The notes under the pieces were generated by a model. The model saw only the letters and a program-made list of their open reading frames with translations, did not search any database and was not told the origin of the DNA. Source: Pratylenchus scribneri (Eukaryota > Nematoda > Chromadorea > Rhabditida > Pratylenchidae). Taken from it: a stretch of 64,000 nt of DNA. Below, one piece after another: positions 34,422 to 44,970 of this stretch. The position numbers and the translations under genes are program-made. Where the stretch lies: the NCBI GenBank assembly GCA_030063045.1, contig JAQSEB010000057.1:496001-560000 (forward strand), read 5' to 3'. Each line of letters begins with the position of its first letter. The first letter of the stretch is position 1.

Positions 34422-34920
34422 TGCTCTGTCCGAGCCTTCCGGTTCTTTTATCAAACCCTTTTAATTTAACTCAATTTTCCAAATATGCTTTACTTCCAAA
34501 ATAAATTAAAAACTTCAATTGAGTAAAAGAAAGATTGGCTTCAATTGAGTAAAAGAAAAGTGGGTCGAAAAAGAGAGGTGAGAGTGGTGATTGGCATTGT
34601 AAGGGGGCATCTTAAATAGGCCAAGAAATTGGGAGGAGCGAAGGGGGAATTGGACAGAAATAAGAATATTCGCCAGAAGGATTGGATGGACATCAAAGGG
34701 GGAGATTTGGGGGTTGGGCAATGCCTAGAAGGATTTTACAACATAAAGAGGAGATTGGATGAATATTCAGAGGGGGAGAAAGGATTGGATGACATTTACG
34801 ATAGAATGATTGACAGAAATAAAATAGGGCGAATGGAGAAGTTAAAAAAATAAATAGGAATAAAGAAATTAAATAAAAGAATTAAATATTAAATTAAATA
34901 ATTCAAGTAAAGACAGCACA
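34422..34920 (-). repeat. 3' LTR (element orientation) of the gag-only retrotransposon
   Basis: A 499-bp long terminal repeat with TG...CA ends, preceded in element orientation by a polypurine tract at 34921-34933. It carries short open frames on both strands that duplicate those in the partner LTR and are not genes. Confidence 0.9.
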
Positions 34921-34935
34921 TTTCCCTCTCCTCGT

Positions 34936-36150
34936 TCAAAACTCCCAACGCCCATTGAGCCAGCGATCCTGCGAAGTGTCCATCGGCGGCCAGCTTTCAT
35001 GTTGAAAATCCAACGGCTCGAAGCGATCCTGTCGTCGGTCTCTCGGCTGTCGCTGAATTCCCGAAGATGATGATGCCTCGGCGATTTCAGCCGGATCAGC
35101 TACTGGAAAAGCAGGGGGTCCCCACCCGCAATTAAAGCATTTTCCACGGGCGCTATTCATATTTTGCCTCTTTTGTATCGCCATAGCTTCAAATCTTTCA
35201 TCCAATTCTGCCACTTGGGCGCTTGCATAAGAGGGTCGTTTTAAATGGGCAAGCAATTCATATTGCTGCGCTATTTCATAAGCTTTGGAATACTCATTCG
35301 GTCTTTGCGCCTTAACCTCGTATTGAAGGTCTGGCAACAGCCGATCCATAAATTCTTCCAAAAGGCGCTTCCTTATGATATTTTCTTCCTCGCCTGCCAA
35401 GGCGGTGCGAACTGCTTCATTTAAGCGATTTGCGAATTCAAAAACCTTTTCGCTTGGCATTTGTTTGCAACTCGAAAGTTTTTGTCGAGCGATGCTTTTT
35501 GTATTGTCATTCTCAAATTTTGATTTGAGATGCGCAATCGCTTCCTCAAGGCTATTTGGTTCGATTGAATCCAATTCAGCCCTGGCTTGACCCTCAAGGC
35601 AAAATTTGAGTCGGCTAATCTTTTGTTGCTCGCTCAATCGCGTTGTGAATAAAGACAAAATATCCTCAAATTTCTGCGACCAACGGGTAAAAGAAACACT
35701 TGGGTTGCCATCAAATGGCTGAATTTGACTCCCAGTGCTCAAAAAGGGGTCTCCGACCATTATCTCACATATTGATTGCTCGTTTTGCCCAAAACGAAAT
35801 TCTTCAAGTGCCATAATTTCGCACCCAATCAATTCATGGTGCAGCCCAGCATCAATGATGGGCTCAATTTGGAGCTCCAAACTTCCTTCAAGAATGGTTC
35901 CACGAACCAAATCTAATTGGCTTTTCACTCCTTCCATATATTCCTCCAATAAAATTGGGTTGAAGGGTTCACTTTTAATTTCTTTTAATTCCATCTGATC
36001 TTCTTCCAAACTGCGGATGGTTTGGCACACAGCTGATTCAAAAGCACGCAATTTGGCTAACAATTCCATGCGCTTTTGATTTTTCTCATGGGCGATGTCA
36101 TAGCCCGAACCAATTGATTTGCTGCTTTCCATTATTACTTCAAATGGCAC
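34936..36150 (-). CDS. Retrotransposon Gag, 404 aa, truncated zinc knuckle
   Basis: A single-exon Gag-like protein. The N-terminal part is a coiled coil. The central retrotransposon-gag region contains WSQKFEDILSLF, LKFCLEGQARAELD and QMPSEKVFEFANRLNEAV. Near the C-terminus, GKCFNCGWGPPAF has the first CxxC of a CCHC knuckle but no following His and Cys, as if the knuckle and all of pol were deleted and joined to a short tail rich in Arg/Asp/Trp. A particle-forming protein kept intact without pol suggests selection or recency. Confidence 0.85.
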   Translation of the reverse strand: MPFEVIMESSKSIGSGYDIAHEKNQKRMELLAKLRAFESAVCQTIRSLEEDQMELKEIKSEPFNPILLEEYMEGVKSQLDLVRGTILEGSLELQIEPIIDAGLHHELIGCEIMALEEFRFGQNEQSICEIMVGDPFLSTGSQIQPFDGNPSVSFTRWSQKFEDILSLFTTRLSEQQKISRLKFCLEGQARAELDSIEPNSLEEAIAHLKSKFENDNTKSIARQKLSSCKQMPSEKVFEFANRLNEAVRTALAGEEENIIRKRLLEEFMDRLLPDLQYEVKAQRPNEYSKAYEIAQQYELLAHLKRPSYASAQVAELDERFEAMAIQKRQNMNSARGKCFNCGWGPPAFPVADPAEIAEASSSSGIQRQPRDRRQDRFEPLDFQHESWPPMDTSQDRWLNGRWEF

Positions 36151-36388
36151 ACAGTCGACTAAACACTCAGTTTCTAGCTAGCGCACTTAGTCAATTTGCT
36201 CACAATTTATATTTTTAATATTTGGAATATAAGCACGCAGCTCAGCTACTGGACCACAGCCAGGCTAGCTCAAATTATTTATTGGGAGGATGATGGCGAG
36301 CACCTAGCTGCGAACCACCAATTTGGGGAAGAGGAAAATTGGAAAGGGTTTACTCGGGTCTGACTCCCGGCTAGTGGCACCAGAAAAT

Positions 36389-36887
36389 TGCTCTGTCCGA
36401 GCCTTCCGGTTCTTTTATCAAACCCTTTTAATTTAACTCAATTTTCCAAATATGCTTTACTTCCAAAATAAATTAAAAACTTCAATTGAGTAAAAGAAAG
36501 ATTGGCTTCAATTGAGTAAAAGAAAAGTGGGTCGAAAAAGAGAGGTGAGAGTGGTGATTGGCATTGTAAGGGGGCATCTTAAATAGGCCAAGAAATTGGG
36601 AGGAGCGAAGGGGGAATTGGACAGAAATAAGAATATTCGCCAGAAGGATTGGATGGACATCAAAAGGGGAGATTTGGGGGTTGGGCAATGCCTAGAAGGA
36701 TTTTACAACATAAAGAGGAGATTGGATGAATATTCAGAGGGGGAGAAAGGATTGGATGACATTTACGATAGAATGATTGACAGAAATAAAATAGGGCGAA
36801 TGGAGAAGTTAAAAAAATAAATAGGAATAAAGAAATTAAATAAAAGAATTAAATATTAAATTAAATAATTCAAGTAAAGACAGCACA
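36389..36887 (-). repeat. 5' LTR (element orientation) of the gag-only retrotransposon
   Basis: This 499-bp LTR is nearly identical to 34422-34920. It would contain the promoter for gag on the minus strand. The primer-binding site lies directly to its left (36360-36384). Confidence 0.9.
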
Positions 36888-36892
36888 ATTTG

Positions 36893-37536
36893 AAATAAAG
36901 GAAGAGCAGAGAAGATGGTACTACTGTAGCTCTCCACCGAGTGGCAGAGGGGTCCGATGCAATTAAAATATGATGCTCCTCAAAAGTGTCAACAAGATTT
37001 AAAATGCAATTGAAGAAAAGGCAAAGTGTGATGAATAGTGTCCATTTGGAATAGAAGCCAACAATAAATGACCCATTTTGGCCCAAGCCAATTCAAAAAT
37101 ATTTTAAAAAAATTGTGAAAATGAAATGGGAAAAAGTAGACCGACAAAGAGTAAAGGGAGCAGTAATTAAGGGCGAAGATGACTCCTTCCTTTTTCCGCT
37201 ATTGGACCAAGGGGTCCGAATCTGAAGCAATAAATAATATGTTACTCAATAGAAATATCGGTCAACGAAAAGGAATTATTCTCATAAAAAATAAGGTGGT
37301 CATTCGTTTGTTATTTTCAAATTTGAATTTTATTTCAGAGTTTTATTTTTAATAAAGTGTATATTAATATTTGAAAATATTTTATTATATATTTTCAATT
37401 TTATTTATAATATTTTATTTTTGGTTTCTTTTATTTATTTTTTATTTCTTTTTATCAATTTTTTATCAAAATTAAATGAAATTATTGAATTTGATTAAAA
37501 ATATTACATTAGCATTGAATTCTCTTGTGGTTTATG
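36893..37536. other. Polinton subterminal region, right side
   Basis: This resumes Polinton sequence after the LTR insertion. Short matches to the left subterminal region (GTGGCAGAGGGGTCCGATGC, and CCAAGGGGTCCGAATCTGAA near 37198) show the TIR homology once extended further inward. No gene is seen. Confidence 0.5.
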
Positions 37537-38254
37537 CCTAATCATTAATTCTTTTGATAAATTTTTATTTGAACTAGAATCCAAAAACGGATGTCAGATT
37601 CGGAATCAGCGTGAAATTTTACCCAGGAAAGAACCCCATATCTTGAGGATTCCTACAAAGATGAAAAAATTGTAAAAATAAAATACAATTGCACAATAAT
37701 TTTGTAATAATTATAATTAATAATTTTGTACGGGAAGGGTGCCATGGAAAGGACGAGGAAGGGGGTCCGCCGCGGAAAGAAAGGGTTTTCTTTTGTAAAA
37801 AGCCGCCTCGGACAAAGGGGTCCGACTCCCTCCTCCGCTGGGGCCAAGGGGTCCGATTCGCCCTCCGTTGGGGCCAGGGGGTCCGGTTCCCCTTTCCTAT
37901 GGGGCCAAGGGGTACGATTCCCCTCCGCTGGGGCTAGGGGCCAAACATTTTGCAGGAAAATTCACATCGAGATTTCTCGAGATTACCTTCTTTCTTTTTC
38001 GAGAATCAGGACTATATCTTTATCTATTTATAAACAATTTGTAAAAAATTATCAAAAAATTTAATTTTTAATATAATGTTATACAATGATATGATATCAT
38101 TAAAAACATCAAAAGGGTACTGGCAATGAAAATTTAAATATTTATTTTGGCATTATGTTTATTAAATAATTCACTTTTCGTTTCAATACACTTTCCATGT
38201 TCCTCAATAGATTTTAGCTGGATTACGGTGGTGGATTTCCGATACCTATCAGCT
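37537..38254. repeat. Polinton right terminal inverted repeat, first copy
   Basis: The inverted partner of 14602-15305. It includes the GC-rich minisatellite at 37815-37945. The outermost aligned bases are ...GATACCTATCAGCT. Confidence 0.85.
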
Positions 38255-38461
38255 ATCTACCATAGTCATACTGTAGCAGGATTATGGTGGCGGATTTCCA
38301 CCGCCAAGTACGGTGGCGGATTTCCACCGCCAAGTCAGCCATTAGATTTAGGCTAGTATACGGTACTCCTTTCAAAGTAGCTCAATAGGTATTCGCTAAA
38401 ATCAATCGATAATTGAAAAATACGGTAGGATTACGGTGGTGATATTCCCGTCCCTTACTAC
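38255..38461. repeat. Hairpin-forming repeats beyond the right TIR
   Basis: GGTGGCGGATTTCCACCGCC occurs twice in tandem (38286-38305 and 38311-38330). Each copy is self-complementary at its ends. Related GGATTACGGTGGTGGATTTCC lies inside the TIR and GGATTACGGTGGTGATATTCCC near 38428. They may belong to the true outer end of the Polinton, lost on the left side. The second copy is at 48804-49010. Confidence 0.6.
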
Positions 38462-39457
38462 TCATTTATTTTCAAAAAAACACCTGCAAAAATACAAAAT
38501 TGGGGCATTGGTTGCTTGGGCAATTTTGTTCAATTGAAGAATCGCACGATAAAAAGACATTTGAAGAGTTTGATTAATTGAAATATTCGGAAAAATGAAA
38601 TTGGCAAATAAAGGTGTTGGAAACCAGCAAAAGAAAGTGACCAGCATCAAAACATAAAGGGAACGAAGAACACGACATTCGGCCTTGTCTTGCATCAATT
38701 TGACATCTTTTTATATGATGAAATTTTTATTATTAACAAACAACAAACATTTGCAACGTATCAGAATCCACAAAGAAATGTAGACGACCACAATGCCAAT
38801 ATTTAGGATAAGTGACCAAATTAGACTATAAAACAATAGGATAGGATCGATCATATCTGTTGGCGTACAATAGACTTCTCTGTATTTGGAAAATATGTTG
38901 AATTTATGTATTCTTTATTTTAAATACAATGTTTGATTCAATTAATAGGTTGTTAGAATCTCTACTTTTTGAAATTTTAAAAAAAATTATATTATTCCAA
39001 AAAATATTTTTTATAGGTTTTTTTGTCTGAAATTTTGAAAATTGGATTGGTTTTGAATCAGAGTTATATTAAATAGTCAATAAATTTTAAAAAGTATAAT
39101 CATTTTTTTTGTTTTTAAAACTTTTTGCCATTTAAAATGAATAATTTAATGTTTAAATTAAGCCTAATAATTCATAAAATGTGCCGATTGAATTATTAAT
39201 TATACCTATGACTGCTGGACGTAAATAATTTTTTTGATTCATAGAGGGAACTTTTCACTTGAAAAAATAAAATCGAGAAGTAAAAATATTACAATTATTA
39301 TAATTTTAATTAAAGAATTTTTAAAATTATCAATAATTTTCTTGTATTGATTTAAGCAAAAATTGGTTTACTTTAATTTTTTCGAATCGCTCATGGAATA
39401 AAAATAATGGGGATAAATTGTTGCGAAAAATGTGCCAAGTGCAATGGAGCCAATTGT
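38462..39457 (-). pseudogene. Truncated chemoreceptor copy (TM4-TM7)
   Basis: This is an identical copy of 49011-50006. It contains part of exon 3 (TM4), exon 4 (TM5) and exon 5 (TM6-7) of the receptor gene complete at 49011-50800. It lacks TM1-TM3 because the tandem-duplication junction lies at 39457/39458. In place of its own 5' half it follows, in frame, the truncated polymerase copy. Confidence 0.8.
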
Positions 39458-42400
39458 GGGAATGCCTTTCAATCGCCATACAAATTCTTCCTCTCCGGTC
39501 TCTCTGTTTTCCATCCGCATGGCATAGGCTTTAGGTGCAGCTAATCAATAAAAAATTAATCAAATTTAATGAAAATTAAGAACTGACTACAAAGAAATTC
39601 TTTGATCACATGATTGGGGTATTCATCCACCAAATCTCCCATTTGATTTCCATTTGGTAATGGATCACCCCATTTATCAATATAACTATATAGAATTGAG
39701 TCAGTATCCTGAAATTATATTTTAAATTTATTTTCTGTCAAATTTACCATATAGAGAATTTCCGTATCTAATCGATCTTTCTTCACTTGATAAAGATGTT
39801 TGAGAAGGTGCACCCTCGCCGCGGAGGTGGTCCAGAGGGCGATGACAAGGTTACTGGAATCATGCTCAAGGACATGTTCTTCCTTCCGTTTGTAGCAAAT
39901 CAGCCAATTTTTATCGTCCAATTGTTCCCTGATATGCACCTCCAACTTGTCATCATCCAGATATTTGCATAAATCAACATGATTATCCACAATCACACTG
40001 ATGCTCAATCGATTTCGAAGTGCAAAACTAAATTCTTATAAATGATCTCTTCCTTGAAAATTACCGTCCCCAAAGTGAGTTTAGGCAAATTTTGGCAATG
40101 AAACGAAGCCCGGGATTGAACTCAATATTATTCGGATCAAGCCGTATATAGTAATGATCCCAGGCTTCATCCAAATAGGCCTTCTTTCTTTGATCCAAAA
40201 TTTCTTGGAAAATTCCATCTTCACGGCAATGAGCCGGCCATCCTTCAGCCTCGTATTTCAGCTTCATGAACTTTTCCAAATAATCACGGAAGAGAAATTG
40301 GTCCCAATCGTTCATGTAAAGCCAATTATATGCACGGTAGGCCCTCGTTACTCGATAACCCGCCTTTATCTTTCCATTATATTTTATTAAAACAATTTTT
40401 TACCTCCAAAGCCATCTCCAGCTCTAAAGTTGGTATTGTCACGGAATCTCCACGCTCTTCATCGGTAAAATGAGGGCATTGATAATCCGTTTTTTTCCCA
40501 CATCCTCTCAATTCTTTTGCGCATGTTTTGCAAGAAGAAAACATTAAATAATTATCAACTCGACTTGGGAGTACAGGGATATCTCCTTTGAGATGACGTG
40601 GCGGCACAACAAAGCATTTTACAATCTAAATACATGATAATTTTTATCAAAAAGTTCTATCTTTACCCCCATAATTCGATTCCCGGTCTCGGGATCACAA
40701 ATATCTTCCGGTTTACGCCAATCAACTGGACCATCAATAACCACGAGTTCTGGATGACCAACTGGATAATCCGTTTTCCACATTCTTTAAAATTTTTGAA
40801 AAATGAGAAAAAATAAGAAATTTACCTGGACGGGTAAAGTGATTTGAAGTCCTTGTATTTTATTACTTTTCTTGGATTTCGTTCGGTGGTCGAGAGCATA
40901 CATTCGGGACCGGTCCTCCCACTAAATTTATTATATTTTATTTTTGCAATATTATACCCGAAAAATGCGTCATGAAGATCAATTAGACCGGAATCGGGAA
41001 TATTATCAAAAAATGAGCGCATTGTGATTGTCTCCAATTGTCCATTATTGCCAACAGATTGGATGACATTTTCCTCATTTTCCAGCATGGCATTTATCTC
41101 ACATTCCCAATAAATTTCAACTTCGAAATTTTTCTCCAATTCGGCCAGACGCTCGGCATTTTTTTCTCTCACGATGGAAGCCGGAAATCCTCCTGCAATG
41201 ATTGTGTCTGGATCTGGATAACAGCGCTCGCATCCATGCCAGTAACAACTACAAAAATTACTAAGGAAAAATGCCAAATACATACCCATTCACTTCTATC
41301 GCTAAATTCTTCTCCTCCCCCGGCCTTTCCACATATCCATCAAGTAGTAAATTACCATAACGTAGCTCCTTTTCAGGGGATTCGGCACATCGGACATAAA
41401 CATTTTTCCATCTTTCGTACCATTTCAAAAATTTTCGACCCAAAATACTTTGACTTCCATGTTTCTCGTAACCCTAAATAAATGATAAAAGAAATTTGTT
41501 AATCTCTTACCATATGGGGAGTGATTGCCAAATGGTTTGGATTTAAATGGAGCCGGAAAAAACGCATGCATGCACTGGCAATTGTGATTGAATCGGTAAT
41601 ATCCAGAGTCGTGACTTTCTCAAATAATTTTATCATGTGGACCAAACCAGTTGCAAGTAATTTGACATCTAAATTGATCAAAATTTATAATTAATAATTG
41701 ATAATAACCATGAGAACAATATTCAGCAATTTGGTCATTCAAGTTAAATTTGATTTTGTCCTTGTTAATTGCATACCATTCTTCTAATTCAGCCCTTTCT
41801 GCAGGCATCATGCTACCAGGTCCATAATATTGTATATCGGGCAAACCATCCAATGTAATATCATAATTCTCGTCCATGTTAAAATGATAAGGAAAGAACT
41901 TTTTGGTTTCCATTTCCAGTCCGAAGGTTTTGACAAAATTGGCCAGGCGAATTGGGATAATAAGAAAACTTAAAAATGCTAATTATCGAAATCATTTATT
42001 ATCTTACGAGTCACGAAATGAAGTTGGGGTCAGGCCTTTTCCCGCAACTTTCATATTGTAAAGGCGGTTTCCATTCCTCACTAATTTTGGTATTATTCTC
42101 TCTTTTTTTAATATTTCCCCAAACGCGAATATATTGTCGTATTTTGAACCTAAATATTTTTAATCTCCGATTTTTGTTACATTTACCTGCATGCGCGTAG
42201 ACCAATGTTTGTATTCTATTTTTCTTTCCTTTTTTGTTGGGATTTTCTCCATTTTTTGCGGCCAAAGCATTTTGAACCCAATTATCATCTTCATCACCAT
42301 CGCCAATTAAAAATTCAATGTCGGGCTCATCTTCTCCTTCTATCTCATCTTCAAAATCCTCACAGCCATCTCCACATTTTCCAAATGCCTTTGTTCAAAA

Positions 42401-44707
42401 TGTATTGCCCAATCAGTGAATGCAGCTATGGGGTCATTACACCGTGTGAATTCATCCACATCTGTTCCTTCGAATTCAAATGGGGCAAATGCGAAAGTCC
42501 GACTTTTCCCGCAAATTTTGCAAGATTCCAACAAAGGTTTGTCCCATTGATCTTTGGCAATACATTGCGAGCAAAAGACAGTAGCCCAAACATAATTGAC
42601 CTGAAAACGACGAAAAATTAATTTAAAATATAAAAATCAGACTTGATGTTGAAATTTTGAAATATTCGGATCCGGTTGGAAATCTATTTTGGCCTCCGTA
42701 TCATAAACAATATATCTAAAAATAAATTGAAAATATTTTAATTAGAATGAAAACCGCTTGTCCTTTCGTTTTTTTGGCTCATAAGGTTGCATATAACAAT
42801 GCCGTTTATGATGCCAACCTGCACATTTATGGCACCGAAAATGACCACAGCGATGACCTTCTTTTGGTTGCTTCTAAATATTCAATTAAATAATTTATTT
42901 TAAATATGTAAAACTTACATCCACCATATATACTACATTACATTCATTACATCTTTTTGACTTTTGGCATATATCGGTATCCAAATGCCAATTATAACAT
43001 TCAGCATTAACAAACAACCTAAAATAAAATATTAGATTTCTCCAATATCCAACTTGGAACATCCGGCACAAAATTGTGAATAATCTGGGATATTTTCGTC
43101 GGCACAACATGGATGTTTTGGTCCGACTCGCAAACAATTTTTACATTTTGATCTAAAATGGTAGAATATATTAAAATAATAATTATATATTTACTTGCAA
43201 CCCATTTTATGACTCTGGTCACGGCATGAATATCGTTTTGAACACTAAAAATTGAAATTAAAACAAATAATAAATAAAACATACTGTAAAACAATATTTG
43301 AAACGAGATTTGTTATCCATCAATAAAGTCAAAGATTTGATCCCATCATAGTGACCGTCTTCGTCCCAATAAAAAACACTCAATGGCTGAATCCACTTTT
43401 CAACTGCCGATTGGTAAAAATGCTTGAATCGGTCACCACCACTTTTAAATGCAAAAAGTTTGAATTTTGCCGCAGGATACTTCATATTGCAATATTGCTG
43501 TATTTGTTCGCCATATTGTTCTACGTCATAAAATAAATGATGAGGAAATATGCCCATCGTATTGATTAGATCATGCACTGCCTCCATTTGTTTGATTTCA
43601 TCTCGACGAAATTCGCTGAACCTCCTTTGGGGCAATGTATGTCGGGCAATGATCATGGTGACAGCTCGGAATAGACAATATGGATCATTCGGATTGTTGA
43701 TTTCAAAGAGGCCAGCAGGATTGAAATCAAATCCAAGAGGCTTCATTCTTTGCACTTTCTTCGTTGCACCTGCTCCCGGATATCCCCTTTTGGTTGCTCG
43801 GGGTCCTTTTGTCTCTATCGCCATTACATCAATCTGGAATGGCCCAACAATCACCGAATCTCGGCCTTTTGCCATATTGCTTTGATCGTGTTTTTCAAAT
43901 CGGTTCAAAATTTCCTGGGTGCTGTTGTTGTCGATTTGCCGCAAATTATTGATTATTTCATAATCGAGGAGTCGTGAATGAATACTAAAGTTGTAATGAT
44001 TGGGTCGGATAGACATTTCCTTTGCTCCTGCTTTCGCATGATCAAGCACAATTTGATATAATCGTTTTAATTCGCCTTCAGGATATGGAGCTTTGTGAAT
44101 TTCATTCATTTCGAAAGTGCCGATAAATCTATATGCTGAAAAAACAATTCAAAAATTAAATTATATATTGCTGAATATTATGAATTATGTTTTTAATTTA
44201 AAAAGATGAATAAAATATAAAATATGAATTGAAATTCAATTAATTGATTTTGTTCTTATCTAAACTTTAAAGAATAAAATTTCGATTTATGTCTTAAAAT
44301 ATGAATATATTCACCTACCTTTAAAATTGCCCGAAGTTGCTTGTGCCGCATCCAAACACTTCCAAAATGGCTCATCAAATTGATGTTTATCCAACTTTTT
44401 GTTCATTTTAGCCGTAAGTTTAGGTATTCCATAAGTTGAAAGCGGATCAACATCACTTGAAGGTATTTCATGGCGAACTTTTGCATTTGTCTTCTTCCCA
44501 CATCCAATTTGCTTAAAAATTTCAATTAGATTATATAATCATGATATTTACATTCTCTTGATTCATTGTTGGGATAATGATAATTTCTTCTTCATCACCA
44601 TCATCATATAATTCGCTTGGTGCAAATCTCTCACATGGCATTAAATCCTGTCTTTCGAGAAAAGGCGGAGGTGAATCACATTCAATAATGTTATTATTTT
44701 GCATCAT
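39458..44707 (-). pseudogene. DNA polymerase B copy lacking its C-terminus
   Basis: A copy of the polymerase gene from its ATG (44707) through motifs A, B and C. It is cut within the RLKGIP segment, so about the last 100 residues are missing. The frame continues without a stop into receptor exon 3 (see 38462-39457). It carries the same frame shift (now near 42380-42410) as the first copy. Confidence 0.85.
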
Positions 44708-44970
44708 CAAAATAGTTTTAATAAGAACTGTGAATAAAACAAAAATAAAGATTAAAATTCAAATCCTTTCATAATAATATTAAGATCTTTATGCTTTAAA
44801 AGCTGTAAATATGGCTCAATAAATGAAAAGAAAATTCTTCCTTTTTTCCAATAAATGAATTAAAGAGAAAATTATTCCTTCCCCGATCTATCCCAAAGCC
44901 AAGCCAATTCAAAATTTTTAAATAAGCTAATGACCACAACTGAAAACAACTTGGAAGGAGGGAGCATTTG

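Larger units (their letters stand above)
34422..36887 (-). mobile_element. Gag-only LTR retrotransposon, 2466 bp, first copy
   Basis: Two 499-bp direct LTRs (34422-34920 and 36389-36887) start TGCTCTGTCC and end GACAGCACA on the plus strand. They are flanked by a perfect 5-bp duplication ATTTG (34417-34421, 36888-36892). They differ visibly at one site (G at 34698, A at 36665), so the insertion is young. The element reads on the minus strand. The primer site TGGTGCC lies just inside the 36389 LTR, and a purine tract GAGGAGAGGGAAA abuts the 34920 LTR. Only a gag frame is present; no protease, reverse transcriptase or integrase. It must be mobilised in trans. Confidence 0.92.
14602..38254. mobile_element. 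Polinton/Maverick virus-like transposon
   Basis: Inverted repeats of about 0.7 kb bound 23.7 kb that encode the hallmark Polinton set: retroviral-type integrase, family B polymerase with N-terminal extension, FtsK/HerA-type packaging ATPase, adenain-like protease, double-jelly-roll major capsid and PX minor capsid. The virion genes are on the minus strand, and ATPase plus integrase on the plus strand. A 2466-bp LTR retrotransposon has inserted between polymerase and right TIR, so the original element was about 21.2 kb. The right part (from 28909) is duplicated at 39458-48803. Some genes are intact and others broken, so the copy is probably recent but may not be autonomous. Confidence 0.93.
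28909..39457. repeat. Tandem segmental duplication, unit 1 (10,549 bp)
   Basis: Every open frame in 28909-39457 recurs 10,549 bp downstream with the same sequence, as do the LTR single-base difference and the polymerase frame shift. The unit starts inside the polymerase 3' region and ends in receptor exon 3. Confidence 0.95.
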
